Shown piece by piece: positions 35,440 to 44,133 of a DNA stretch of 64,000 nucleotides. How positions within the stretch are numbered: position 1 is the first letter of the stretch; each line of letters starts with the position of its first letter. The notes beneath the pieces are model-generated. The model saw only the letters and a program-made list of their open reading frames with translations. It searched no databases and was not told where the DNA came from. The stretch comes from Clostridiales bacterium (lineage in GTDB: Bacteria; Bacillota; Clostridia; Peptostreptococcales; Anaerovoracaceae): the NCBI GenBank assembly GCA_009776955.1, contig WRMW01000011.1, positions 1 to 64,000 on the forward strand, written 5' to 3'. Both the position numbers and the translations under genes were made by a program.

Positions 35440-36297
35440 CTACACTGACGCCGCGCATATCTTTTCGCGCAAAAACTTGTTCGCGGCCTTTACCTTGTCT
35501 ATATATCCAGGGTCGTCCTTCCACCACATCTCCGCTATAAGAAACCCTCGAAAATTTATTTCACGCAACGCCTTCATGTCCGTGTCAAAGTCCACAATCC
35601 CTGTGCCGAAGTCGATGTCCCTGGAAATCCCCGGCTTTGCGTCCTTCAAGTGGACAGCGACTATATGCGATGCCCCGCTCTGTATATCCTTCGCGAAATC
35701 AAGCCCGCCGCCGGCGATATTCCCTGTGTCCGCATATATCTGCACCCATGGCGACCCGACGATATCGACAATCCTTTTGCACCGCTGCACGCTTCCTGCA
35801 TACGGCGTGTCCATCGTCTCAAGGGCGAGCATCACGCCCGCAAGAGCTGCCGAGCGCTCACACTCCCTAAGGCTTTCAAGGAAAAACCTGTCCGTCTCCT
35901 CATCGCCCGCCTCGCCGTAAACATCGTATGCGGCGATCTGGATCACCCTTACGCCGAGCTTGCCTGCAAAGACTATCGCCTTCTTCACCAAGGACTTGCC
36001 CATATCCCGAACGGCCACGTCCCTTGACCCAAGCGGGTACGCCCTGTTCGCGGTAAGCGCAAGCGTGGGCATCGAGACCCCAAGGCGGGCGGACATATCC
36101 CGCAGCCCCCTTATCTCGTCGTCAGTCATGTCAAGCCTCGATATATGCTCCCCGTCTACGCTGAACTCCATAAAGTCAAACCCAAGCTCCTTGACCGTCT
36201 CCAGCTTCCTGCCCCAATCCCATGAAAAAGAGAGCGCCTTTTCATACAGCCCGAGCGGACACTCGCCAAGATGCAATTTTGTTACGCTACTCACCAC
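35440..36297 (-). CDS. Sugar-phosphate 3-epimerase, UlaE/SgbU-like (TIM barrel)
   Basis: 285-residue xylose-isomerase-like TIM barrel. ALETMDTPYAGSV, VQIYADTGN, HIVAVHLKDAKPG and GFLIAEMWW resemble L-ribulose-5-phosphate 3-epimerases, which link L-xylulose 5-phosphate to L-ribulose 5-phosphate with a metal. Start is GTG with GAGGG upstream. First gene of the long minus-strand operon, just downstream of the shared operator region. Confidence 0.85.
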   Translation of the reverse strand: MVSSVTKLHLGECPLGLYEKALSFSWDWGRKLETVKELGFDFMEFSVDGEHISRLDMTDDEIRGLRDMSARLGVSMPTLALTANRAYPLGSRDVAVRDMGKSLVKKAIVFAGKLGVRVIQIAAYDVYGEAGDEETDRFFLESLRECERSAALAGVMLALETMDTPYAGSVQRCKRIVDIVGSPWVQIYADTGNIAGGGLDFAKDIQSGASHIVAVHLKDAKPGISRDIDFGTGIVDFDTDMKALREINFRGFLIAEMWWKDDPGYIDKVKAANKFLREKICAASV

Positions 36298-36379
36298 GAT
36301 ACCCTCATTTCACTCCGTATTCCTCAGTCAAACAATAGCATATTTTGCTTTTGCGCCACAAGAAACATGGCAAATTTTA

Positions 36380-36395
36380 CTGCACAAACGTTCAG
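36380..36395. promoter_or_regulatory. SorC-type operator copy 1
   Basis: CTGCACAAACGTTCAG, an inverted repeat of the pattern CTGnACA-nn-yGTnCAG, found again at 38535 and 42811. It lies in the divergent region (36298-36510). On the plus strand TATAAT (36435-36440) gives a start near 36447, so the site is centred about 60 bases upstream; no good -35 hexamer is present there, as for an activated promoter. For the minus strand TTGTGG-N18-TATTGT is a weaker candidate. Confidence 0.7.
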
Positions 36396-36510
36396 TTCTT
36401 TATTGTCATAACGCACAAAATATTTTATATGCCTTATAATTTATCGTTAGAACCGTTTGTTATTCGCGTTTGTTGAACAATTTAATGATAATGGAAAAGG
36501 GGCAATTGAT

Positions 36511-37536
36511 ATGGGTTCAAAAGAGAGAGTGCTCACAGCCGTATCAAAAAGGCAGCCGGACCGATTGCCGATGTTCTGCGGCAGAATAGACGATTCGGAG
36601 TATTGGCTTGACAATTTCGGGGTCGGTTCCGAACTGGAGCTGCGCAGGCTATGGGGCCTTGACTGCCGCAAAATGTCCTACTCCGATATATTCAAAACGC
36701 GCCAGGAAAGGACTATCTGGGGCTGCGAGGACGATTGGGACGCAGGCTACAGCAGCACGAAGTTTTTTCCGCTTATAGGCGCCGAAACGGTGGCGGACAT
36801 CGAAAACCACCCCTGGCCGACGCTTGAGCAAGTCGATTTTGCCGAGGCGTCCCGTCAAATATCCATGCTTGAGAATGATTGTGCAAAAATCGGGTCTGTG
36901 GGGTTCCAAGCGGTGTTTTGCACGCTGTGCGACCTTTTTGGCATGGAAACGACCATGTTGAACATGCACCTTGAGCCCCGCCTTATCGAAGCCGCCCTGG
37001 AGCGGATCGAGCATTTCCTCGCCGACACCATCGAAGGGATTCTCAAAAATGACGCGGACAAGATGGACTTTTTCTGGTGGGGCGACGACTTTGCCACGCA
37101 ACGCGGCATGATGATATCGCCGGAGATGTGGAGAAAATTCCTAAAACCGGTCTATTTGCGGATTTTCGAGCTGATAAAGTCCTACGGGGTCATGGTATGG
37201 TTCCATAGCTGCGGCTCCTTCGCGCCTGTCATTGGGGAGCTTGTGGACGGCGGCATGGACGTATGGGAAACGGTACAAGCCCACCTGAAAGACAACGAGC
37301 CCGCAGAGCTGAAGCGGAACTACGGCGGCGACCTTACATTCTTCGGCGCGATCAATTGCCAGCAAACCCTGCCCTTCGGCTCGCCAGAGGACGTACGCAA
37401 GGAAGTACGCGAGCGCTTCAAAGTCTTTGGCAAAGGCGGCGGGTATATAGCGGGACCCGACCACAGCATACAGAAAAACATGCCCTGGCAAAATATCGAA
37501 GCGCTGTTTGACGAAGCCCGCAAATGCGCATACTAG
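36511..37536 (+). CDS. UroD/MtaA-superfamily protein 2
   Basis: 341 residues. The Zn-binding set is complete: His232-x-Cys234 (WFHSCGSF) and Cys283 (GAINCQQTLPFG), as in corrinoid methyltransferases of the MtaA type. Family blocks at the start (SKERVLTAVSKRQPDRLP) and end (FGKGGGYIAGPDHSIQ). ATG at 36511 follows AAAAGGGG. It precedes the SorC regulator by 33 bases, so both share the promoter at 36435. No corrinoid protein gene is visible. Confidence 0.85.
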   Translation: MGSKERVLTAVSKRQPDRLPMFCGRIDDSEYWLDNFGVGSELELRRLWGLDCRKMSYSDIFKTRQERTIWGCEDDWDAGYSSTKFFPLIGAETVADIENHPWPTLEQVDFAEASRQISMLENDCAKIGSVGFQAVFCTLCDLFGMETTMLNMHLEPRLIEAALERIEHFLADTIEGILKNDADKMDFFWWGDDFATQRGMMISPEMWRKFLKPVYLRIFELIKSYGVMVWFHSCGSFAPVIGELVDGGMDVWETVQAHLKDNEPAELKRNYGGDLTFFGAINCQQTLPFGSPEDVRKEVRERFKVFGKGGGYIAGPDHSIQKNMPWQNIEALFDEARKCAY

Positions 37537-37569
37537 CCTTTCAGCCGCCATTGATGTATTATTAGGAAC

Positions 37570-38517
37570 ATGACTACAAATCTCCGCAATGAATTGATCA
37601 AAGTAGCGAAGCTCTACTATCACGGCAATTGCTCCCAAGACGAAATAGCGAGAATCATGGGCTACTCAAGGCCTCGCGTTTCGCGCATGCTTACCATGGC
37701 GCGCGAGATGAAAATCGTCGAGTTCCAGATATCCGACTCCCTGATAGAGCTTGAGAACATGGAAAAACAGCTTAAGGAGCGGCTTGGACTGAAAGACGTC
37801 TGCATACTGCCGAGCGAGTCGGGCCGCCTCGGCTCGATGAACGCGGCAGGCATCAGAGCCGGCGAATACCTTATCGACATCCTGAAGCCCGGCATGCGCA
37901 TCGGCATCTCGTGGGGCGCGACAATGGATGTCATGGTATCGCAGCTCTCGCCCGAGCGAAAATATGAGAACGTCAAAGTGGTGCAGATGATCGGCGGGAC
38001 CCCTACATCCTCGTTCAATGTGGACAGCCGCGGGCTGACCGTGCGGTTAGCCAACAAACTCGGCGCGTCTTGCTCGATCCTGCAGGCCCCCCAATACGTA
38101 AGCAGCAAAAAGGTCCGCGACATGCTGCTGAACGAGCCTGAGATCAAGGCGCATTTCAAGCTGCTGAAAAAGCTGGATGCGGCGCTTATCGGCATCAGCT
38201 CCACCAATCCCGAACACTCGGCCGCCTACCGAGCGGGCTATATCACCATCGAGGAGGCAAATACGCTCGCTAAAAACGGCTTCGTCACAGACGTCAACGG
38301 CAACCGCATCTTCAAAGACGGCTCCATACGCCACAACGCCATGAACGACAGGCTTATGGCCATGGCTCCCGAGGATATAAGGCAGATTCCCATAACAATA
38401 GCCGCCGCTGTCGGGGAAGAAAAAGCGGAGACAATAATCTCGGCTGCCAAGGGCGGGTTTTTCAACGTGCTTGTCACTGACGAAGTGGCAGCCATCTCAA
38501 TTCTGGGCCGGACTTAA
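37570..38517 (+). CDS. SorC-family sugar-responsive transcriptional regulator 1
   Basis: 315 residues: N-terminal helix-turn-helix (NCSQDEIARIMGYSRPRVSR) and C-terminal SorC sugar-phosphate-binding domain (ISWGATMDVMVSQL, VVQMIGGTP, AAAVGEEKAETIISAAKGG). Surrounded by three copies of one 16-bp inverted repeat at promoters of genes in the same locus, so it is the obvious binder. The sites sit about 60 bp upstream of predicted starts, which suggests activation in response to a sugar phosphate. Confidence 0.9.
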   Translation: MTTNLRNELIKVAKLYYHGNCSQDEIARIMGYSRPRVSRMLTMAREMKIVEFQISDSLIELENMEKQLKERLGLKDVCILPSESGRLGSMNAAGIRAGEYLIDILKPGMRIGISWGATMDVMVSQLSPERKYENVKVVQMIGGTPTSSFNVDSRGLTVRLANKLGASCSILQAPQYVSSKKVRDMLLNEPEIKAHFKLLKKLDAALIGISSTNPEHSAAYRAGYITIEEANTLAKNGFVTDVNGNRIFKDGSIRHNAMNDRLMAMAPEDIRQIPITIAAAVGEEKAETIISAAKGGFFNVLVTDEVAAISILGRT

Positions 38518-38534
38518 AGACAATGGGCAAATCT

Positions 38535-38595
38535 CTGAACAAATGTGCAGCCAATCAACCCCTGCATTTGACTGATGCACTCAAATGATGATAAC
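38535..38595 (+). promoter_or_regulatory. SorC-type operator copy 2 and promoter
   Basis: CTGAACAAATGTGCAG at 38535-38550, then TTGACT at 38568-38573 and GATAAC at 38590-38595 (16-base spacer). Predicted start near 38602, operator centred at about -60. The promoter resembles that at 42846 (shared TTGACT and a TGATG block before the -10). Drives the VOC-like, dehydrogenase, kinase and MFS genes. Confidence 0.72.
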
Positions 38596-38675
38596 CTTTA
38601 GGCCTGTGATTTTCAGGCAATCGGTCATATATCAAGAAGTCAGTGTTATTTGAGCAGCGAAAGGAGAACAAAAGC

Positions 38676-39002
38676 ATGAAAACAGCAAATTACAAGTTCG
38701 AACACGTAGCGGTACCTACCGACAAAGAGCAACCGGGTGAGACGTATTTCGAGGAGCTCAAGCTGTATTGCACAGATCCGAGCAAGACAGAGTATTTCAT
38801 CGAGTACCTGCGCCCTGCGCCTGGCTGCACTTTCTTCCCAGTCCTGTTGGAAAACCCCCACGTTGCCTACAAGGTCGACAACCTCGAAGAGGCGCTAAAG
38901 GGCGAAACTGTCGTAGTGCCGCCTTTCGCGCCGTGGCCAGGCCGCATGATCGCGTTTGTCGATGTGAACGGGCTTATCTTTGAGCTGATCGAAGACGAAT
39001 AG
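38676..39002 (+). CDS. Small VOC/glyoxalase-like protein
   Basis: 108-residue soluble protein. The layout (FEHVAVPTDK, HVAYKVDNLEEALKG, MIAFVDVNGLIFELIE) resembles one vicinal-oxygen-chelate module, a fold used by glyoxalases, epimerases and lyases. Candidate metal ligands cannot be fixed. ATG has AAAGGAG upstream. First gene of its operon, 17 bases before the dehydrogenase. Could isomerise a sugar or its oxidation product; substrate unknown. Confidence 0.6.
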   Translation: MKTANYKFEHVAVPTDKEQPGETYFEELKLYCTDPSKTEYFIEYLRPAPGCTFFPVLLENPHVAYKVDNLEEALKGETVVVPPFAPWPGRMIAFVDVNGLIFELIEDE

Positions 39003-39019
39003 AATTGGAGGAAAAATCT

Positions 39020-40057
39020 ATGGCAAAAATGAAAGCGGCCTTGATGATGGGCCCGAAAAACATCGTCATGGGAGAGATGGACAAGCCCACGTATGGGGAT
39101 GATGAAGTCCTCGTAAATGTAAAGCACGTCGGCGTATGTGGCGCAGACCTGGATTTCTATGAGCACGGCGCCATCGGGGCGTGGGTGCTCTCTTTCCCGC
39201 ATGTGCTGGGACACGAGCCGGCCGGCGTCGTGGCCGAGGTCGGCAAGAACGTGACGCACCTCAAGCCGGGGGACAAAGTGGTCATCGAGCCAGGCAAGCC
39301 CTGCTTCGTCTGCCCCACCTGCTTCAAAGGCATGTACAACCTTTGCGACAATATGCTGTTCATGTCGGTACCGGGAGTTCCGGGCGCGTTCTGCGAATAT
39401 GTCGCATGGCCAGGGCGTTTGGTCTACAAGGTGCCGGACAGCATGGACACCGCTGATGCCTGCCTTACCGAGCCGCTTGCGATAGGGTTCCGCTCGGTCG
39501 AGCAGTCCGGAATCAAGATTGGGCAGAGCGCGGCCATACTCGGCAGCGGATGCATAGGCCTGTGCGTGGCGCTTGCGCTTAAAGCTCAGGGCATCACGGA
39601 GATCTATATGACAGACCTCGCCCCCGCGCGCCTGGAAAAGGCGAAGGAGCTCGGCGTGACCGCCGTATTCAACGCAGGCAAAGAGGATGTCGTCAAAGCC
39701 ATACTGGACGCAAGCGGCGGCGGCGTGGACGTGGTGTACGAATGCAGCGCTTCGCAGGCCGCAGTCGACCAAGCTGTCCAGTTGATCAAAAAGGGCGGCA
39801 TGTACACGCAGATTGGCCTCTTTGCCACGCCTAAGCAGGAAGTCGACCTGAACGGCCTCATATTCAAAGAGGCATCCTTCACGTCCAACTTCCGCTATCG
39901 TCACAACCATCCCGTCGCGATCTCGGCGATAGCGAGCGGCACTGCCCCAATATCGAAGATCGTGTCGCATAGGTTCCCGGTCGACAAATTGGGCGAGGCG
40001 ATCGCGCTCAATATAGCGGACAAAAATACTGTCACCAAAATAGTGATCGAGATTTAA
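39020..40057 (+). CDS. Zinc-dependent polyol/sorbitol-type dehydrogenase (MDR)
   Basis: 345-residue medium-chain dehydrogenase. Catalytic Zn: Cys near 39 (GVCGADLDFYE) and the GHEPAGVVAEVG block with His-Glu; structural Zn: four Cys in KPCFVCPTCFKGMYNLC; NAD fold AAILGSGCIGLCVALA. Matches sorbitol/xylitol/L-threonine dehydrogenase-like enzymes that oxidise a polyol to a ketose. ATG at 39020 has TTGGAGG upstream. The next gene is a kinase, giving a polyol to ketose to ketose-phosphate order. Confidence 0.9.
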   Translation: MAKMKAALMMGPKNIVMGEMDKPTYGDDEVLVNVKHVGVCGADLDFYEHGAIGAWVLSFPHVLGHEPAGVVAEVGKNVTHLKPGDKVVIEPGKPCFVCPTCFKGMYNLCDNMLFMSVPGVPGAFCEYVAWPGRLVYKVPDSMDTADACLTEPLAIGFRSVEQSGIKIGQSAAILGSGCIGLCVALALKAQGITEIYMTDLAPARLEKAKELGVTAVFNAGKEDVVKAILDASGGGVDVVYECSASQAAVDQAVQLIKKGGMYTQIGLFATPKQEVDLNGLIFKEASFTSNFRYRHNHPVAISAIASGTAPISKIVSHRFPVDKLGEAIALNIADKNTVTKIVIEI

Positions 40058-40075
40058 ATGTAATTGCCTGAGGCA

Positions 40076-41614
40076 ATGAAATATTTACTGGGAATCGATA
40101 GCGGCGGCACCTTTACAAAGGCGGGGCTTTATGATGTCGAAGGGCGCGAGATTGCGACAGCGCAGGAATCGATAGATGTCATATTCCCCGCCGAGGGCAT
40201 GAACGAGCGCGATGCCGGTCAGTTGAAGCAGGCGACATACCGGGTCATCAAGCAAGTGCTGGGGCAGTCGGACATCGATAGCAAGGACATAGCCGGCATC
40301 TCGCCCACAGGCCAGGGGAACGGGCTTTACCTTTTTGACAAAAACGGTGGGCCCGCCCATAATCCCATAATGAGCGGCGATATCCGCGCCAAGGAATATG
40401 TGAAGAAGTGGAAGGCTGACGGTCTTGTCGAAAGCGTCTTCATGCCAAAGACATTCCAAGATATTTGGTCAGGCCAGCCCGTCGCGCTTCTGGCATGGCT
40501 GCGCGACCACGACCCGCAGGCGCTTGAGCGCTCAGCATATGCGGTGACGTGCAAAGACTACCTCCGCTATCTGCTGACGGGGGAGTTTTTTACGGAAATC
40601 ACCGAATCGACCGGTTGGAGCCTTATGGACATCCGCAAAGGCGACTACGATGACGAATTGTTTGAGTCAGTAGGGCTTGCTCCGTACAGACATCTGTTCC
40701 CGCCTGTCAGGCAATCGGCTGAAATATGCGGCACGGTCACAAGGCAGGCCGCAGAGATAACCGGCCTGGCGGAAGGAACGCCGGTTATGGGCGGCATGTT
40801 CGATATCGCTGCGTGTCCGCTCGGCACCGGCGTGTTGGACTCGTCCAAAATGGGCGTGGTGGCTGGTTCATGGAGCATAAACGGATACATTGACAAACAG
40901 CCATCGTCCGACATCATGCTGTCCATACGCTATTTCGACCCGGACTATTATTTCCTATCGGAAAACAGCGCCACTTCCGCCACAAACCTCGAATGGTTCG
41001 TCAATCGCCTCATGCACAAGGAAAGAGAGGAGGCGACGGCCACCGGGCGCAATATATACGAAAGCGCGAACACGATGGTGGGAAGCGTAAGCACGCACGA
41101 CTGCTCATTGCTCTTCCTTCCCTTCCTGTTCGGCACAAACGCGAGCATCGACGCAAAATCCGCTTTTATCGGCCTTAGCGGCATCCACACTAGGGAGCAC
41201 ATGCTCCGGGCTGTGTACGAAGGCGTGGTCTTCTCGCACCAATACCATTTGGAAAAGTTATACAAGGTCAAGCCCAAACATACCTTCGATGCGATACGCA
41301 TCTCTGGCGGAGCTACAAGGTCTGCGCTATGGGTTCAGATGTTTGCGGACATAACCGGCCTTCCCATAGATGTGTCCGCGTCCGAAGAGCTGGGTATATT
41401 GGGTTCTGCCATATGCGCGGGCATCGGCTCGGGCTTGTACAACGACGCGAAGGAGGCCGCCGGAAAATTCGTCAAAATTGAAAAAACCATTTATCCCGAT
41501 AAGAACATGACGGGATTCTATTCAGAAAAGTACGCTCTCTATAAAAAGGTGCTTGCTTCCCTGGATAGCGTATGGCCAGAATTCGGAAGCCTTTTCAGCG
41601 TTGATAAAGCATAG
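40076..41614 (+). CDS. FGGY-family kinase, L-xylulose kinase-like
   Basis: 512 residues: GIDSGGTFTKAGLYD, ISPTGQGNGLYLFD, GGMFDIAACPLGTG and the FGGY-like ISGGATRSALWVQMFADITG with ELGILGSAICAGIGSG. Similar in outline to LyxK/YgcE-type kinases. The start is uncertain: ATG at 40076 fits the family N-terminus but its GAGG is only two bases away, and TTG at 40064 is the alternative; translational coupling to the dehydrogenase (18-base gap) may matter. Likely phosphorylates the ketose made upstream. Confidence 0.87.
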   Translation: MKYLLGIDSGGTFTKAGLYDVEGREIATAQESIDVIFPAEGMNERDAGQLKQATYRVIKQVLGQSDIDSKDIAGISPTGQGNGLYLFDKNGGPAHNPIMSGDIRAKEYVKKWKADGLVESVFMPKTFQDIWSGQPVALLAWLRDHDPQALERSAYAVTCKDYLRYLLTGEFFTEITESTGWSLMDIRKGDYDDELFESVGLAPYRHLFPPVRQSAEICGTVTRQAAEITGLAEGTPVMGGMFDIAACPLGTGVLDSSKMGVVAGSWSINGYIDKQPSSDIMLSIRYFDPDYYFLSENSATSATNLEWFVNRLMHKEREEATATGRNIYESANTMVGSVSTHDCSLLFLPFLFGTNASIDAKSAFIGLSGIHTREHMLRAVYEGVVFSHQYHLEKLYKVKPKHTFDAIRISGGATRSALWVQMFADITGLPIDVSASEELGILGSAICAGIGSGLYNDAKEAAGKFVKIEKTIYPDKNMTGFYSEKYALYKKVLASLDSVWPEFGSLFSVDKA

Positions 41615-42785
41615 CGCAGACAAAGCCAACAGCACCGTTGCCAAGCCGGCGCTTGCCTTCTGCCTCGCTTTCGTAGGCGTCGCCCTTTCCCAGACCATGC
41701 TTGGGCCTATGGTTCCCGTGATACGTGTCACTTATGACGTTTCGCTGGCGCAAAACGGGCTTTTGCCTTTCGCCCAGGGTGCAGGCTGCCTTGCCGCAGG
41801 GCTGATAGGCATCTTCGTCGCCGACAAATACGATAAAAGAAAATCCATGATACTGGCCTACGCAGTGTATAATGCAATGCTTTATGTAACAGCTTTGTTG
41901 CCGCCGTACTGGATGCTGGTGGCGCTGTTTTTTATAATTGGCACAGGAGCAAGGCTGTGTGACGCATTGCTGAATGCCAACATGGCCGAATTGGACGCAA
42001 ACAGGAAAGGCTTTTTCCTGAATCTGCTTCATGGGTTTTTTGGGATAGGGGCGCTTGTCGGCCCGATAATCGCGAGCGCGATGCTGACCGGATATGGCTT
42101 AGGCTCGTCGCTCTTGTCGATAGCGTGCCTGAGTTCCGTTCTTTTCCTATGCTGCCTTTTGCTGGTCAAAAACGGAAAAAGGACATCGCCTGCCGAAAAA
42201 ACGCCCAAAAGCAGTGACCAAGGCCCTGCCCTCCCTGTATTGCTGAAAAGCAGGACTATGTGGACTCTGGGGCTTTGCACCACGCTTTACGTCGGCTTTG
42301 CAATAGCGATGGCCACGTGGATCCCCTCATATTTCATGGAAATGGGGATGGGCAGCTTTTTTGCCGCCTCTGTCGTTTCGTTTTTATGGGCGGGAATCAT
42401 AGCAGGCCGCTTCGTATATTCGGTGCTGTCATTAAGGTTTTCCATGAAGAAATTGATTTTTGTAAGCAGCCTTGTCGGGGGGGCGGTCATCATTGCAGCC
42501 TCCGTCGTCAATACTGTCGAGTTTCTCGCTGTCGCATATGCGATAGCAGGCTTTTTCACTGGCGCCGTAGTCCCCTTGTGCATAGCGATCGCAAACAAGG
42601 AGTTTCCTGGCGCATCGGGGAGGATTTCGTCCATAATCATCATTTTCGTGGCGCTCGGAATTATGACCGTTCCGGGCATAATCGGACTGATTGCTGAAAA
42701 TGTGAGTTTTTATACTGCGATATTCATACTCAACCTATGCCCCATATTTATAGCGGCCTTGTCTTTCTCCTTAAAAGTTAAATGA
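41601..42785 (+). CDS. MFS transporter
   Basis: About 394 residues with 12 predicted TM segments and the MFS loop FVADKYDKRKSMIL between TM2 and TM3. Resembles sugar/polyol facilitators of the FucP-like or YbjJ-like branch. No in-frame ATG precedes TM1; TTG at 41601 with GGAAG upstream is the best start and overlaps the kinase by 14 bases, while TTG at 41553 would overlap by more. Probably imports the polyol oxidised by the operon. Confidence 0.82.
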   Translation: MIKHSADKANSTVAKPALAFCLAFVGVALSQTMLGPMVPVIRVTYDVSLAQNGLLPFAQGAGCLAAGLIGIFVADKYDKRKSMILAYAVYNAMLYVTALLPPYWMLVALFFIIGTGARLCDALLNANMAELDANRKGFFLNLLHGFFGIGALVGPIIASAMLTGYGLGSSLLSIACLSSVLFLCCLLLVKNGKRTSPAEKTPKSSDQGPALPVLLKSRTMWTLGLCTTLYVGFAIAMATWIPSYFMEMGMGSFFAASVVSFLWAGIIAGRFVYSVLSLRFSMKKLIFVSSLVGGAVIIAASVVNTVEFLAVAYAIAGFFTGAVVPLCIAIANKEFPGASGRISSIIIIFVALGIMTVPGIIGLIAENVSFYTAIFILNLCPIFIAALSFSLKVK

Positions 42786-42810
42786 AGCGTGCAAAAGCGC
42801 TGCCATTCTG

Positions 42811-42875
42811 CTGAACAAATGTGCAGCAAATCTCGGTTGTCGCAGTTGACTGGTTCAATTATGTGATGGTATTCT
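42811..42875 (+). promoter_or_regulatory. SorC-type operator copy 3 and promoter
   Basis: CTGAACAAATGTGCAG at 42811-42826, identical to copy 2. TTGACT at 42846-42851 and TATTCT at 42870-42875 (18-base spacer) follow; predicted start near 42881, operator centred at about -62. Drives the ABC importer genes. Confidence 0.72.
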
Positions 42876-42912
42876 TTTCACAATGTTAATGTAACATGTA
42901 AGGAGGAAGAAA

Positions 42913-44037
42913 ATGAAAAAGTATTCTAAAGTATTAGCCGTAGTGTTGGCTCTGGCCTTGGCGATTTCGCTGGCCGCCTGCACATCAGCGCCCGCGCCCG
43001 CACCGGCACCCGAGCCTGCGCCCGCACCCGCGCCTGCACCCGAACCGGCCGCACCGGCCGAGCTTGGCAGCGTCACGGCGGAAGGGTTCGAAATCCCGTT
43101 CCCTGCGGAGGACTACAGAGTCGTCATGACCATCTTCAACGGCCAGAACCCTGTCGCAAGGGCGATAGAGTCAGGCTTTGAAGGGGCTGTCCATGCCGTC
43201 AACGCCGCATCGGACGCCGGCCAGATCGACCTGTGGCTGATGGACAACGAGCTCGACCCCATCCAGATGAACGCAAATGCTGACATGGCAATAGCGGCGG
43301 GCGACGTCGATTTCTACGTCCTGTACACCAATGACGTGGCATCCAACCCGCAGATCATGGACAAGCTGGTGCCCGCGGACATCCCGGTCTACACCATCGG
43401 CACCGCCGCCATCGCAAGCGACGGCACGGCGGCCCCTCACTACTTTGTCGGCGCTGACAACTTCGAGTCCGCCAAGATGGCAGGCGCTGCGGTAGCGCAG
43501 GCCGCCAAGGACAAAGGTTGGGACGAGGACGACATCGTCTATGTGAGCATGGGCTTCCTTGAGGCAGGCGGCGTGTTCATCACGCGTACGGAAGCCGCCC
43601 TTGAGGGCGTGCAGTCCGTGTTCCCGAACATATCCGAGGAAAACGGCAACTATGTCGAGACCAGCTCCGAAGGAAGCGCCGAGACCGCGCACCAGAGGAT
43701 GGCCGACAACCTTACCCGCTTCCCGGGCAAGAAGGTCATCGTCTGGACGCATTCTGACGACGTGACGGGCAGCTGCTTGGCGGCCGTTCGTTCCGCAAAC
43801 CGTTCCGAGGACGCTCTCCTCGTCAGCAACGGCCTTACGATCGACATGATCGGCATGCTGAGGGAGCCCGATGGCATCGTTATCGGCAGCGTGGACCTTA
43901 GCTTTGGTCTTTGGGGCTATGAAATGATGGGGCAGATCATCGAGTACCTCAACAACGGCACCCCGATCCCGATGGAGAACAATGCGCCTTACAAGCTTGT
44001 CACTCCGCAGAACGTGGATCAATACTATCCTCAATAG
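42913..44037 (+). CDS. Sugar ABC transporter substrate-binding lipoprotein 1
   Basis: 374 residues. Lipoprotein signal (ALALAISLAAC, lipobox Cys22), an Ala-Pro/Glu-Pro linker of about 26 residues, then a type 1 periplasmic-binding-protein fold. The linker is a strictly alternating proline spacer between membrane anchor and domain. Start has AAGGAGG. It precedes the ATPase and permease genes of the same importer, with a stable hairpin after its stop. Ligand unknown. Confidence 0.88.
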   Translation: MKKYSKVLAVVLALALAISLAACTSAPAPAPAPEPAPAPAPAPEPAAPAELGSVTAEGFEIPFPAEDYRVVMTIFNGQNPVARAIESGFEGAVHAVNAASDAGQIDLWLMDNELDPIQMNANADMAIAAGDVDFYVLYTNDVASNPQIMDKLVPADIPVYTIGTAAIASDGTAAPHYFVGADNFESAKMAGAAVAQAAKDKGWDEDDIVYVSMGFLEAGGVFITRTEAALEGVQSVFPNISEENGNYVETSSEGSAETAHQRMADNLTRFPGKKVIVWTHSDDVTGSCLAAVRSANRSEDALLVSNGLTIDMIGMLREPDGIVIGSVDLSFGLWGYEMMGQIIEYLNNGTPIPMENNAPYKLVTPQNVDQYYPQ

Positions 44038-44069
44038 CAGCGGCATAGACGCAAATCGGTGATATATTG

Positions 44070-44108
44070 CCGGCCGGATCGCACCCTTATAGGGTGCGGT
44101 TCGGTCGG
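44070..44108 (+). promoter_or_regulatory. Intercistronic hairpin after binding-protein gene
   Basis: CGCACCCT...AGGGTGCG with a three-base loop, extended by an outer CCGGCCGGA/TTCGGTCGG stem with G-U pairs. No T-run follows, so it is not a terminator. Such hairpins stabilise the binding-protein mRNA and lower downstream expression. Confidence 0.6.
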
Positions 44109-44133
44109 AGGCTGAAGTTAGGAGTGTAAGAAA

